A stretch of DNA of 64,000 nt from Cryptomeria japonica (lineage: Eukaryota; Streptophyta; Pinopsida; Cupressales; Cupressaceae). Below the pieces are notes generated by a model. That model was not told the DNA's origin and ran no database searches. It was given only the letters and a program-made list of their open reading frames with translations. The DNA is taken from the NCBI RefSeq assembly GCF_030272615.1, contig NC_081412.1:669630852-669694851 (forward strand). The letters run 5' to 3'. Below, in pieces: positions 11,493-23,373 of the stretch. The position numbers and the translations under genes were made by a program. Every line of letters starts with the position of its first letter. The first letter of the stretch is position 1.

Positions 11493-12538
11493 ATGTTTAA
11501 GGAACCATTCCCTAAACATGACAAGGGAAAAGAAAAAGTCATAGATGAGAAAGCCAATTATACAAAAGAATCCTATAACTATGATTCAACTGTTAATCAC
11601 ATCTTAATGGATAGTTATGTCTCTACCATTATCATAAAGGAAAAAACACTTGAAAATTCTACCCAAAGACCTAAAGTTGTCCTAAAATGCATTGGACCTT
11701 TTTCTGAATCTACCTCCGAATGTAATGTCACAACTCGTCGAGGTAAGGCTACCCAGCAAGGTGTTCCATCTAAAACCACCACTTCCTCATCAACCAAACC
11801 TGAGTATGGTTTGGTAGAAAAGTTAGGGAAGACACCCGCACTTATCTCCATCCTTGAGATTTTACGCATATCCCCTGCACATAAAGTCATCCTTGATAAA
11901 GCTTTGAGAGAAACCTCTGTCCCCACTGATTTGAATGTGGACCAGTTTCAAGCCATGGTGGGGTATCCTTCCATTCCACATTTCTTACATTCATAGAAGC
12001 TTATGACGCATGCATAAGCCAATCGCATAATGCAGCTTTACACATTGAAACCTCCCTACATAAACACCGAATAAAATGAGTGTTGATAGATGGAGGGGCT
12101 GGTCTGAACAGTTCTACATTGAATACTCTTAATAAATTGAGATATTTTGAAAGGGCTGTGAATTCTATACATGTAATCACCATCAAACCATATGATGATG
12201 AAGAGCGCTCATCCAAGGGCATAGTCACCTTAACTCTCAAAGTTGAGCCAACTATTAAGGATGTGGTTTGTCAAGTCCTTGATCTAGATTTCACATACAA
12301 CATATTTCTAGGATGTCCATGGATTCATGAGATGAGCACAGTATCATTTACATATCATCGATGTACCAAGTTTCAACACAATAGAGTTGATGTGATCGTC
12401 AAAGCTGACCCAAACCCATTCATATATTGCAACAATCTACGGCCTAGATCAGAAATAACAATCCCAGTCAATCAGGAGGTTGTTCCTTCATCAACATATG
12501 TTGATCCAGAATCCTTAAAAGCTGCCACATCAAAATAA
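11493..12538 (+). pseudogene. T2 protease region, frameshifted
   Basis: The first part (11493-11996) is the Gag-protease linker with conserved text also seen in T5: CNVTTRRGKATQQGVPS, LVEKLGKTPALISILEILR and VDQFQAMVGY. After a frame change the aspartic protease follows at 12080-12538, with the active-site region LIDGGAGLN where the usual form is D-S/T-G-A, then the flap region and GCPWIHEM. The T5 protease reads LIDNGAGLN, so both family members have an altered residue after the catalytic Asp. No RT follows. Confidence 0.75.
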
Positions 12539-13255
12539 TCAGAGATCAAATAAAAATTCAAGGTTAAAGACCTAGGATGTGGTGAGTATATCTTTCATGT
12601 TGATCAAATCCCATTATCTCCTAAGGTATTCAATTGACATGAAAAACCTACAAACAATTTGCAATGCCAAGGAATTGGGTATGAACCACCTAGTATTGTG
12701 GCTACTAAGTCTGAATGTAAATCTCCTCTAGTGGTGCACGCATCTCTTGATATCAATAGTCCTAAGAGTGGTTCCAACGAATAATCTATTGAATATATCG
12801 CCAACCCTTTTGAGAACTCACGTAGCCTTACCATTTCATCCACAAATTCCATTTCCACTTCTCTCCCCGACTTGGATCAACAAGAATTAGAAAAGCCCTT
12901 ACTAATTGGGGATGAAAAATTAAGCCTTGAAAAGAAAAATCTAAAAGTAAAAAATAAAGAGAAGTCCTTCAGTCTCAATCAAAATCAAAAGCTATTGGAC
13001 TCTGCAAAAATCAAAGTCAAGGATAAAAATCCTATGAAGAAAACACAACAAGAATTGATCTCCCCTAATATCAAAATATCTGGGGGCAAAAGTTCTACAA
13101 TTTTAAGTCAAAAAACATGCATGTTGATCCTAAGTCTCCATCATGCTATCATACTTTCACTTCTTTTCACAATCATAAGCCTTCATAACTCATCCACTTG
13201 TTCCACACATCCTTTCCCTTCTGATGATACAACATGGAAGTTTAATGGAAACTGA
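12539..13255 (+). pseudogene. T2 post-protease linker remnant
   Basis: The segment still shows short matches to the T5 linker (GCGEYIFHVDQIPLSPK against [16 protein letters not shown]). It then has a Lys-rich open stretch at 12872-13255 with no recognised domain. The reading frame is broken several times before 12870. The G-patch, RT, RNase H and integrase that follow in T5 are missing, so T2 ends here in a deletion or recombination joint against T3. Confidence 0.4.
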
Positions 13256-13284
13256 AAGGTAGAAATAGTTGGATATCTGAATTA

Positions 13285-14845
13285 GATTTCAAGTGATTTA
13301 AGGTTAGCCATCCCTAAGTTCATAGGCAATGGAACTTATTCTATAGAACAACATGTAATAAATGTAAAAATTACCATCGAAGAATTCAAAGTCCCTTATG
13401 AAGATGTTTTTTATGAAATCATTTGGGCAATCTCTAATAGAGGATACAGGTGAATGGTACATAAATCTTTGTGACAGGTGCATTGGTAGCTAGCAGGAGT
13501 TTGTGACACAACTCTTGGAAGAATTTGGAGACCATAATGATACTTCATTTGCATCTCATGAGTTGACAAGCATAAAGAAAAATCAAAATGAATTAGTCTC
13601 TAAATTTAATAAAAGGTTTAATAAAGTGCTTAATAGAATACCAAGGGATATTAGACCCATCAATTCATTTTTAATTGACTTTTATTTGAGTGCTTTTGAC
13701 AGTAAGACTCACTATGAGATTTTATCTCATAGGCCTACCACCTTGCAGCAAGCATTTGAGACAACCACTACCATTGAAAATAATAGAAAAGCTACTAGGA
13801 GAATTGGCAAGAGAGATGATGCAAAACAATATAATCCCAGAGCTACAAAGAAGGATGAGCTTAGCCAAATGATGGACATGCTGAAAGATATGAAGGGTAA
13901 GCAAAACCACAATGACAATCTGCCTCCATATAGAAGCAACAAGATAATGAATTACAATAGCCCAAGATTGAATGACATGCCATATAACACAAATTGGAGA
14001 GACAGTAAGCTAGTGAAGCCTAATCTAAACAAGGAAACTCCAGATACATTAAAAAAGCAAACAATTTTGTGGAGGAATATCCATGGTGTAAAGTCTGCAA
14101 TCTACCCCATGCTACAAAACAATTTATGATCGCTCAAGGTTTAGTAGAAGAAAAGAATCATGAGGATGAGTATGAACCCATAGTGAATGTACTTTCATCA
14201 AATCCATTTTGGGGTTGGGATGAGGATTCATTTGAGAGTAGTCATTAGATGTACAATGGAGGAGAGAGAGCCAACAGTACAACATGCAGCAAGTTTTCAC
14301 TGATGACGATGATGAAGATACCCTAGCCTTGAGGAGATTGTTCCATGATGAAGAGCCAATGCATTCCTTGAGAAACCTAATAGATGAAGAAAAGAAAGCT
14401 TATACTATTGCATTAGTAGCACAGGCAAAAACCAATTATCATCTAAGGAACAAAATAGTCAACCCAGAGCAAGGTAAGCCATTCAGGATATTTGCAAAGG
14501 TTCCTAAAGCTAGTGGAAACAAAGACACCATCACCGAGAAGGAAAAGGAAGGTACAACATAAAAGGTCAAACAAATAGAACCTCCTAAATTGACAAAGCC
14601 AATTGAAAGGAAGTAGATTACTAAGCCAGTTTCAAATTGTGGATCATTTATGTCTCAAGCTTTATCGTAGGTGAAAGTATCTCTGCCCTTTCTTAAAGTG
14701 ATGAAATTCCTTGATTATTAAAATGAAACAATCAAGATTTTGTCTAACATTGGTGAAGTTAATAAAGAGGATCATAAGACAAAAGTTGAAGATCCACCTG
14801 TTGTCTATTTGGGAACTTTTGTCATCAAGAATATTCCTCAGGATG
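13285..14845 (+). pseudogene. gag: T3 gag, first part of the split host gypsy element
   Basis: This is Gag of an older gypsy element. The reading begins near SDLRLAIPKFIGNGTYSIE, the block before the Gag core. The core then reads EWYINLCDRCIGS, a TAG in place of an expected Trp, and QEFVTQLLEEFGDHN. The open part runs 13503-14129 with an internal basic linker. A frame change near 14070 leads to a zinc-site-like WCKVCNLPHATKQF. An acidic segment (DDDDEDTLALRRLF) lies at about 14296-14340. The sequence stops at the GGATG target site at 14841-14845, where T4 inserted, and resumes at 41214. The 5' LTR and start codon are missing. Confidence 0.75.
14841..14845. repeat. Target-site duplication of T4, left copy (GGATG)
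   Basis: GGATG here is repeated at 41209-41213 just beyond the other LTR. It lies inside T3 between gag and protease. Confidence 0.9.
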
Positions 14846-16327
14846 TGTTAATAAGATGAGAGGGGGGGGTGAATCATACAAACTTAATCTTCAATATATT
14901 CAATAGATTCAACCTCGGTAGCTTTAACAGATATATGTAACCAAAACTATAAAACATGAAAACTCATAAACAGATAACACCACAAAACATATAACACCAG
15001 ATTTAATGTGGAAACCCAAATAGGGAAAAACCACTGTGGGATTTTGGACCCACTAAGAAATATACTCTTCTAGAGTATGCTCGATTAAAAGCAAATCCTA
15101 TTAAAGATTACAACACATTGCTAGATGTGACCCGATTAAGGGATTTCCCTCATATCTGTTAGGATCTTCACCTTGTTAGAGGTGACCTTGTTAAAGGGTT
15201 TCAAACACTCAATCAAAATGTCAACTTGTTAGAGGATATACAAATAAGACTATTAAGTCCACTTAGTTAAGAGATTTTCTATCACTTACAAATAAACAAC
15301 AGTAATGAGTATGTCTACAACTTTGCATCTAAAATGCTAAAGCAGATTCTTATTTGCTCAATACAATCTAGTCATAGGACTTATCTTGTCCCTCTACTGG
15401 GCTCCTTACTCTATTATTCAAATAGGTCTTCAAGCTTCTGTGCTTGGTAATCACTATGTAGCATCCCTGTGCTTACACTTGCCCGCATACATTGTTTATC
15501 AATAGTTTCTTATTTATAAACAATTTTCTAACCACTTAATCTCTTTGATAAAATTTTCCATGATCAATCATAGCCATCAGATCTTCAATCTTGACCAGGT
15601 TCAATGTATCCTTCGATTTGAAAATATTTTACCTCACCTTGGAACTTGCATACATTTCGTGGAACTTGTGCTAGGGTATTGCGGTTCAATATGAGCTGTA
15701 GATCTTCCTGCTGATCTTTCAATGCCATAGATCCTTAACAAACTTCATACATGTTTTATCAATCATTTAATCATATCCATCTCTTCAGCTTCCTTCATTA
15801 AATAACGCATGTATTCATCCAATGCATTCTGTTATTACTTGGTTACAACTTGGTAAATGCTAAACTTCACTCGGTAGACATTCCGCCTTCATTAACTAAT
15901 AGTGATAACCTTAGGGTTTACCGACTAGGTTCCTTAGGGTTTACTGACTAGGTTCTTTTCTCGGTAACATAGTATAGTATTAACCTTACAAACAATAGTA
16001 TATGTAGGATATCAAAACAATCTAAACATCATGATCTCATCATTGTCTAACTCAGTAATAGTTTCCCATTGAATAACTTATTCCTCCCCTTATTCATCAC
16101 ATTCTTTTTGTGTCTTTTACCGACATCTTAATTCTCTTCAAAACATACTTCTTAAGACATGGAAACATCATACTAAATTAGAAAATCAATTTCTTGACAT
16201 CAATGACAAAATAATATTGTTAAGACAGTAAACATCCTTAATCAGTTATATCAATAATCATCAACAACCTTCTCAATATCCTTATTGAAATGCCAACAAT
16301 CTCCCCTTGTCTATTATAATGCCAACA
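14846..16327 (-). repeat. T4 3' LTR (1482 bp)
   Basis: In element sense it runs from TGTTGGCATT to TTATTAACA. A TATA box (TTTATAAATA in element sense) is at about 15510-15521. Two telobox sequences (TTAGGGTTT on the plus strand) lie at 15911-15919 and 15934-15942, in a tandem 23-bp unit. It matches the right LTR along its whole length. Confidence 0.92.
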
Positions 16328-16341
16328 ATCTCCCCCTTTAG
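16328..16341 (-). promoter_or_regulatory. T4 polypurine tract
   Basis: In element sense the bases next to the 3' LTR read AAAGGGGGAGAT, the expected plus-strand primer. It fixes the orientation of T4. Confidence 0.8.
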
Positions 16342-16689
16342 CATTGATGGAAAAACCAATTGATTTGACCTAAAAGATTCCAATTCAGATTGTTGTGAGA
16401 TGCTGAAATACTCTCCCCCTATCATTACTCTTCTGCCCCATACATTAGTCTTCTCCCCCTTTAACAACAATGCCAAAAGAAAACTAATACATAATTTCTT
16501 CCTGTGTGAAGTAATTCCTTTGTTGTTCATTATCAACTCAGTCTTGGTCAGAGTATTTTGTCTTCAATTCCCATTCCCTATTTTTGTTTCCTACAAACCT
16601 TTAGAAAACCTCCTAAAGTGTGTAAATCAGCATCAACTCCTAAAAGGTATTCTTTAGAGTCATTGAATTGATGCTTTCACCGAACTCGG

Positions 16690-18390
16690 TTAGTGAGTAG
16701 AAGATAGGGGTAGGACCCCTAACTTACTTCTGAGATACTCAAAAGTGTCCCTTGGTAGCGGCTTGGTGAAGATATCTGCTATTTGTTCCTTTGAGCTAAC
16801 ATACTCCAACACCACTTTCTTCTCTTGAACTTCTTCTCTAAGATAATGATATTTGATAGAGACATGGTTTGTCTTAGAGTGCATTACAGGATTCTTTGAA
16901 ATGTTAATGGCACTAGTATTATCACATAATATAGTTACTAGCTAGGTAACTTTCTCATTTATGCCTTCCAACAGTTGTTTGATCCATGCTATATTGGTGC
17001 AATTCAATGCTACAGCAACATATTTAGCTTCTGCTATTGACTGTGAAATACATCCTTGTTTCTTGCTAAGCCAACTTACTAGTCTTTCTCCTAAAAAGAA
17101 AGCTCCACCACTTGTGCTTTTCCTGTCATCTATGTTGCCTGCCCAATCAGCATCAGTATTAACTTTTAAATCAAAGTCATTTCCTTTCTGATATACTAAG
17201 CCATAATCCTCAGTGCCTTTCAAGTATCTGAAAATTCTCTTGATTGCTATCATATGTGTTTCCTTGGGATTTGTAGAAAATCTTGCAACTATACCTACTG
17301 CATGTGCTATATCTGGCCTGCTGTGAACAACATATTGCAACTTTCCAATCATAGATCAGTAAAGTGTCTCATCAATAGATGTAGATTCATCATTCTTTGA
17401 TAGTTTACAGTTGGTAGTCATAGGAGTACTTACTGGTTTTGAATCCTCGATTCCAAATTTCTTCAAGATTTCCTTTATGTACTTGGATTGAGTAATGAAA
17501 ATCTCATCTTTTATTTGCAATATCTGTAAACCTATTAAATACTTAATCTCACCAATTAATGACATCTCAAATTCTTTTCTCATTTCATTTCCAAAGTTCT
17601 TGCATAAGGAGTCATTACCACAAAAGATAATATCATCAACAAATATGGTTGAGATTAGTGTTCCATTGTCTTCATCATTCTTCATGTACATATTATTGTT
17701 TTCACTAGTTCTTATAAAACCAATCTTGATTAAATAAGAATGCAATCTCTCATACCATGCTCTAGGTGCTTTCTTTAGACCATATAAAGCTTTGTTTAGT
17801 TTACATACCTGATCTTTATTCTCTCCTTCAACAAATCCTTCAGGTTGTTCAATAAAAACTTCTTCTTCTAATATACCATTCAGAAATGCAGATTTGACAT
17901 CCATTTGATATACTTTGAAATTCTTGTAAGTAGCATATGCCAACAATGTTCTTACTCCTTCAAGTCTTGCCATAGGTGCAAAATTCTCACCATAATCAAT
18001 TCCTTCTTCTTGAGCATAACCTTTGCAAACTAGTCTTGCTTTATTTCGAATGACCTCACCTTTTTCATTCAGCTTGTTTATGAAAATCCACTTTGTACTG
18101 ATTACATTTTTGTCCTTCGGTCTTGGGACCAGTGTTCATGTGTCATTATTTTTTATTTGATCAATCTCTTCTATCATAGCATTTATCCAATCTTCACTAT
18201 TAAATGCCTCTTTCACTATCCTTGGTTCAAATTTAGATATCACACATGTGTTATGTCTCAGTTTGTTCCTTGTCATCACTAGATCATTCTTATCTCCTAT
18301 AATCTGACTTGATGCATGATTCCTTCTGACATACTTGGCTAATATAGGCTTGGTAGATTCTGTATGATCTTCTTCATCACTCGGTAACTA
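16690..18390 (-). pseudogene. pol: T4 reverse transcriptase and RNase H
   Basis: This is the C-terminal half of the copia polyprotein. The RT begins around TKWIFINKLNEKGEV (about 18100) and continues with [35 protein letters not shown] and the catalytic FVDDIIF at about 17624-17644 (YVDD in most relatives). The RNase H part contains NTDADWAGNIDDRKSTSG and ends with HVSIKYHYLREEV and DIFTKPLP before the TAA at 16690. Premature stops are at 18388, 18136, 17356 and 16942. Each is explained by one C-to-T or G-to-A change from Gln, Arg or Trp codons. There is no frameshift, so all motifs stay in one frame with the integrase and gag. Confidence 0.92.
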
Positions 18391-19938
18391 GATATTCTCT
18401 TCATTTCATTCAGTAGTTTTCTTGGTAGGACTTCTCGGTTGAACATATACAAATCCTTCATAATCTTCTGGTTCTTTGGAGTCACCTTCATCATTTCTTT
18501 CTGCAAATTCATCAATTTTCACATTTGCACTTTCTACTATTTGGTTAGATGATTTGATCAGACATTTAAATGCTTTGCTTCTAGAATAATAACCAAGAAA
18601 TGTTCCTTCTTCACTTTTCTGATCAAACTTATCATTTATGTCATCTTTGTGAACATAGCATCTACTTCCAAAGATTTTAAAATAACTTACATTAGGTTTC
18701 TTGTCATACCAAATTTCATATGGTGTCTTCAAAGTTCCTTTCTTCAGTTGTACTCAGTTTGGGGTGTAAACAACAATGCTTATTGCTTCTCTCCAAACAT
18801 TTTGTGACACTTTCTTTTCAATCATCAGGGTTCTGGCACAATCCACAATAGATCTATTTCTTCTCTCAGCAATTCCATTTTGTTGTGAAGTTCTCAGTGT
18901 AGAGACTTGTCTTTTTATACCATGATCATTACAGAATAAGTTGAACTCATCAGAAGTGAACTCTCCTCCTGTATCAGATCTAAGACATTTCAGTTGTCTT
19001 CCTATTTCATTTTCAACTCTTGCCTTGTACCATTTAAACATTTGAAAAGCTTTTGACTTTTCTTTTAAAAATATTACTAAAATCATCCTTGAGTAATCAT
19101 CCACAAATAATATGAAATACTTATCACCATAATAACTTTGAACTTTCATAGGACCACAAAGTTCAGTATGCACAAGATCTAAAATTCCCTTAGAAGTGTA
19201 GGACTTACTTGTAAATCTTGATCTTGTCATCTTACCCATTTGGCATCCTTGGCACATAGCATTCTCAAGTTTCTCAAGACTCGGTAGACCTCTCACTCAG
19301 TTCTTCTTACTTATTTTGATTAGATTATCAAAATTTACACAACAAAACCTTTTATGCCATAACCAAGTATCATCTATCTTTGCATAAAGACACTTGTTCT
19401 ATGTTGAGTCAAGATGAAATGTATTACCTTTTTTTTGTGTCCCGGTAGCAGCTAACTTTCCATGTTTGTCATGAACTTTGATAATTCTTTTCTGAAATTC
19501 TATTTGGTATCCTATATTGTTTAGCTATGCTACACTCAACAAATTGTATTTCAAGCCTTCAACCCAATAAACATCATTACATTTAGCATTGTCAAGAAGT
19601 GTTATAGATCCTTTACCTCTTACTGGACATGGTGCATCATTACCAAATCTTACATAACCTCCATCATAATCTTCTAATATAACAAACTTGTGTTTATCAC
19701 CTGTCATGTGATGTGAGCATCCACTATCTATGATCCAAGAATCATTAGTATTTATGTCAGATATTAAAGCTTTTTCTTCATACCTTTCTTCATCCGATCC
19801 ATCTTTGATAGCCAGATAAACAACTTCCTTTGTATCAGTTTCATTTGATTTATCATCATTAGATTCCTCATAAGCTATTAGGCATGTCTTTTTATCTCTT
19901 CTTCTGATGTCTCGGTGTCTTCTGTAATGATTATCTCT
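18391..19938 (-). pseudogene. pol: T4 protease and integrase
   Basis: The copia protease active site SWIIDSGCSHHMTG is at about 19735-19695. The GAG-pre-integrase region follows (DDTWLWHKRF near 19360). The zinc part of the integrase is ENAMCQGCQMGK at about 19260-19225. The core catalytic region includes LVHTELCGPMKV, FILFVDDYSR, LRSDTGGEF and QQNGIAERRNR, so Asp, Asp and Glu are all present. The C-terminal part reads TPYEIWYDKKPNVSYFKIFG. Premature stops at 19525, 19399, 19297, 18754 and 18406 look like CAG or CGA changed to TAG or TGA. The frame is otherwise continuous. Confidence 0.9.
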
Positions 19939-20785
19939 CTATCTGTCATCTCTGTAATCTCTCTTTTCACTGGATTCTTTGTCAGGATAGTTAGAACCCA
20001 TATGTCCTATTCTATCACAGTTAAAACATTTCAAAGGCAACTTTCCTTTGTACTTACCTTTTCTTCTCGGTAGCCTTCTGGCTAATAGTGCTTCAAACTC
20101 TTCTTGCTTTCTGATTTCTTCATAAAGTTTGTGTACCTCCTCCATGTTTTTGTGAAATCTTTCACTTGCTCCACTATGATTCCCTTTAGAATATTGATAC
20201 TTTCTTTCATTTAAATCATCAGATTCATCAAGATGAAAAGAACTAAATGCAGACTCAACTTTATTTACCGAAGACCCACTGTTATCAAAGTTACTTAACT
20301 CAAATGCATGTAGCTTACCAATAGTAGCATCCAAAGAAACTGGAATATTGGGTACAGACCTCAATTCATTGATTACAAAGACTCGGATTGCATAAGTAGG
20401 TAGAAGGGTTCTTAATAACTTACTTGTGACATGCTTCTCTTCAATGGTTCCTCCTGCTCCTTTGATTTGATTGACAATCTCCTTTAACCTTGTATTGTAC
20501 TAGGTTATGTTCTCACCTTCATTCATTCTCATAGATTCAAGTTGTCCTCTTAGACTATCCACTTTTGCTCTTTGAACATGTTCATCAGCACCATACACAG
20601 ATATGAGCTTGTCCCACATTGCCTTGGCATCATTGCAGCCTTCTAGATCATTAAACTCTAAGTCGGTCAATGCAGTTGTTATTTCAATCATTGCTTGAAT
20701 ATGTTCTTGCTTTTCCTTTATCTCTTCCATTGTCAATGGATAGGTGCTAGGCGTAATGAAATCATTCTCAAGATAATATACAATA
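19939..20785 (-). pseudogene. gag: T4 gag, main part
   Basis: Continues the frame begun at 39661. The UBN2-type Gag domain reads NDAKAMWDKLISVYGADEH and SLRGQLESMRMNEGENIT, followed by an Asp/Ser-rich linker. A basic segment (LLARRLPRRKGKYKGKL) precedes the zinc knuckle CFNCDRIGHMGSNY at about 20025-19985, in which the last Cys is Tyr. Stops are at 20500 (TAG) and 19939 (TAG), both next to sequence that reads well with Gln. The upstream edge at 20785 is the T5 insertion site, where CAATA is the duplicated target. Confidence 0.88.
20781..20785. repeat. Target-site duplication of T5, left copy (CAATA)
   Basis: CAATA here is repeated at 39565-39569 beyond the other T5 LTR. It lies in the T4 gag coding sequence. 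Confidence 0.92.
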
Positions 20786-22231
20786 TGACGCCCTCCTAAA
20801 TGGCACAAGGTTAGTCTAAGATCAAAGAACACAAAACACACAAAACATTAGTGTTAGTCAATCGAAAACTAATCTAAAAAGGCATACCAAAAGAGAGACT
20901 AAAAGCATGCTAATGTATCTAACTAAAGAAGTAAAGATAATGAGACATCTCCAACTGCTTCTTAGCATGGCCTTAGCTTCTTCTCCCTTGTTCCTCTCCT
21001 CTCCAAGTTCCAAAATAGTGTAGCTCTCAGCAGCTTTTTGCACTATGGATGCTTATGGAGGATTGAGATTTGTAGTATAGCTCCAAATATGAAATGAAAA
21101 GCTATTTACTATGCTATTGATGCTAAAATGATTGATTTTACCAAAAAGACAAGATTTTAGTTATGCTATGCTAAATGCTCTCTAAAATGTCTATAGTCTA
21201 AATGCTTACAAGTTTTCAGGATCTAGATTATGAAGGAATGGGCTCTATTTATAGGAAAAAATGGAGCAATGGATGGCCAGGATTGAAAGGTTTAATCAAG
21301 GGTCAAGCTTGAAAGTTGGGGATCCATGTGCACAATTGGCACCAATAAAATAGTGACAAGTGTCCACATAGGGTTGGGTTGAAAGAAGAGGTTGGAGGCA
21401 TTAAAGGCCTGAGAAGACCTCATGTTTATCTAAAGGCTAAGGGTCAAGTCCAAATTAAGATTACCCACTGGATTAAGAGTTAATCCAAGGATAAACCTTT
21501 GTGCAAATGATTAAGAGATAATCATGGTCAAAGCATTAAAGGCTTGATGAGACCCTTGGGTTGGGTAGAGGTTGAGTCAAAACAAATGTTTTAACCATGT
21601 GGGAGGGTTGAATTGACCATTAATGGTTATTGGAGACTTTGGGGGATTAAGTGGTTGAAAGTTGGAAGCCTTCAATGGTTATCAAAGACTTTGAGGAATT
21701 AAGTGGTTGAAGGTTGAAAGCCTTTAATGGTTATCAAAGACTTTTAGACTTTGAGAAGTGACTCCATTTTGCTTAGAAATGTGATAATATTTAGGGGATG
21801 GATTAGGCTAATTAGGAAGGGGTTAGAAAAATCTAGAAGGGGATTAGATTTTGCAAGTGGATTTGGTGGGTGAGGGAAAATAAGATTTTATTTAAAATAA
21901 AAATTCATTTATTTCAATAAATGTGTGCAAGTTGCATTTGTAAGAAAATGCAAGTGGGGTGGGGATAATGATTTAAATAAATGTTTTATTTAATTTATTT
22001 AAAAGAGGAAAAGGGGATTTAATTAAATAAATTGATTTTATTTATTTAATTGATTTGAATTGGATTTAATGAATTAATTAAAATAAATTGAATAATTTAT
22101 TTAATTAATAGAAGAATGTTTGGGGATGAATTAATTAAATATTAATTTAATTAACTGGTGGCTAGAGGATTTTTAATCAAATAAATACGAAATGTTCATT
22201 TAATTAAAATGGACAGATTTATGTGACTACA
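20786..22231 (-). repeat. T5 3' LTR (1446 bp)
   Basis: In element sense it runs from TGTAGTCACATAAAT to AGGAGGGCGTCA. Its first part is AT-rich with AATTAATTAAAT blocks. TATA-like CTATAAATAG is at about 21243-21252 on the minus strand. The motif GACACTTGTCA lies at 21354-21364 and also occurs in the T7 LTR. A 61-codon open frame inside the LTR occurs in both copies and is not a gene. Confidence 0.95.
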
Positions 22232-22245
22232 TTTGCCCCTCTTTG
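22232..22245 (-). promoter_or_regulatory. T5 polypurine tract
   Basis: In element sense the bases before the 3' LTR read AAAGAGGGGCAAA. The T7 tract (AAATAGGGGCAAAA) is nearly the same, which links the two families. Confidence 0.85.
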
Positions 22246-22794
22246 AGATGGTGCGGTTTTATCGCATCGTTTCAAAGAAAGAAAAATAGGTGTGTAGAAA
22301 TGCCCCATAAAATGTGAATTTAATGGGTGGTATGCCCCCTCAAGAGATGGGCCGAAAAATTTCGAAAAACCGGGCGATCTCTCGAAAAAGAATGAAAATT
22401 GGTGAGGTGATAGAAGAGAATAAGTTAGGCATACTGGGGAAAAATAGAAGAAAACAAGGGAAACATGGAGAAATGGGGGGCTCAGGAAGTTCACGGGGAC
22501 CACGGCGATGAGCGGGGTGAAGTTACGGGGACGGCGAGGGGTATAAATGGGGTGAAAGGGGTGAAAACAGGACCATTTGTGACCGCGACCAGTGGAAAAC
22601 GAGAGCTCTGATAGTGACATTTGGAGGAGCAAGGAGGAGCTACTATGCCGATTCCGATCACCGAGCATAGATTCAAGCGAGTCCAACGGTTCCAGCGCCC
22701 AGAGGACTACGGACCAGCGGTACGCAAATTTGAAAACTCAATTTTCATGCGTTTTTGATAGGTTTTAAGCTGAGTCCAAGTCAAGTCGGAGCAA
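22246..22794 (+). promoter_or_regulatory. Candidate promoter of the T5 antisense PMD gene
   Basis: This gap between the 3' LTR and the repeat array has no open frame of coding character. On the plus strand a G+C-rich patch at about 22490-22540 with several CG dinucleotides is followed by GTATAAATGG at 22541-22550, a good plant TATA box, roughly 830 bp before the PMD start. A transcript from it would carry the AGCGCT array in its leader. Promoter activity is inferred from sequence only. Confidence 0.45.
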
Positions 22795-23110
22795 GAGCGC
22801 TGGAACTATGGTTTTAGCGCTTTTGCTCCATGAATTAGCGCTTTTGTGCCGCAATAGTGCTATTGTGGTCTGGTTTGAGCACTTTTGTATGCATTAGCGC
22901 TAATGTAGGCAAGTTTTAGCGCACTTGACAAAGTAGCGCTATGGTAGGGTTAATTGAGCGCTATTGATGTGTAATAGCGCTATTGCATAGCTTGTTTAGC
23001 GCTTTTGTTTTTGTAGCGCTTTTGTAGAGCTTTTTGAGCGCTATTGCTATTGTTGTAGCGCTATTGTGTATAACTAGCGCTATTGTAGATAAAATAGCGC
23101 TTTTGCCTTA
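22795..23110 (+). repeat. T5 AGCGCT dispersed-repeat array, PMD side
   Basis: About sixteen copies of a short motif, consensus TAGCGCTATTG or TAGCGCTTTTG, lie about 20 bp apart with unrelated spacers. The core AGCGCT is a palindrome. Variants are mostly AGTGCT or AGCACT, as expected from loss of the CG. The array lies upstream of the PMD gene in the same orientation. Its partner array in the 5' leader (37757-38035) lies on the opposite strand. Confidence 0.85.
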
Positions 23111-23373
23111 GGATAACGAGATGCTCCAGTGTCGGACAAAATAAATCTCTTGATGCCTAACGATTGATGGATGGCGAGGTGAAGTGGGAGTTGTTTTGAA
23201 CCATAGCAGCCCAATGAGACTTAGGTCATTTTTTAGAATAAATGCCTATTGAAGTCTAGGCGGCCATGATTGCTTACTTGTTGAGACCCGAAGATACTTG
23301 ATCAAAGTATCTAATGATAGTCTAGGTTTAAACTTAAGAAAGTTTGATAACAAAACAACTGATGGTGATTGTG
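23111..23373 (+). other. Leader or intron stretch before the PMD coding part
   Basis: No clear coding sequence is present. In-frame stops occur upstream of 23350. The TGCAG/GAG at 23391/23392 lies at the same alignment position as TGCAG/GAG in the T2 PMD pseudogene, so the coding part might begin at a splice acceptor rather than at an ATG. Confidence 0.35.

Noticed and set aside
20858-21043. 61-codon open frame in the T5 LTR, repeated at 38197-38382
   Set aside because: It lies within the R/U5 part of an LTR and occurs twice because the LTR does. It has no domain or independent support.
22795-23110. CRISPR-like array
   Set aside because: The repeated word is only about 11 bp and degenerate, spacers vary, there are no cas genes, and the DNA is a plant retrotransposon.
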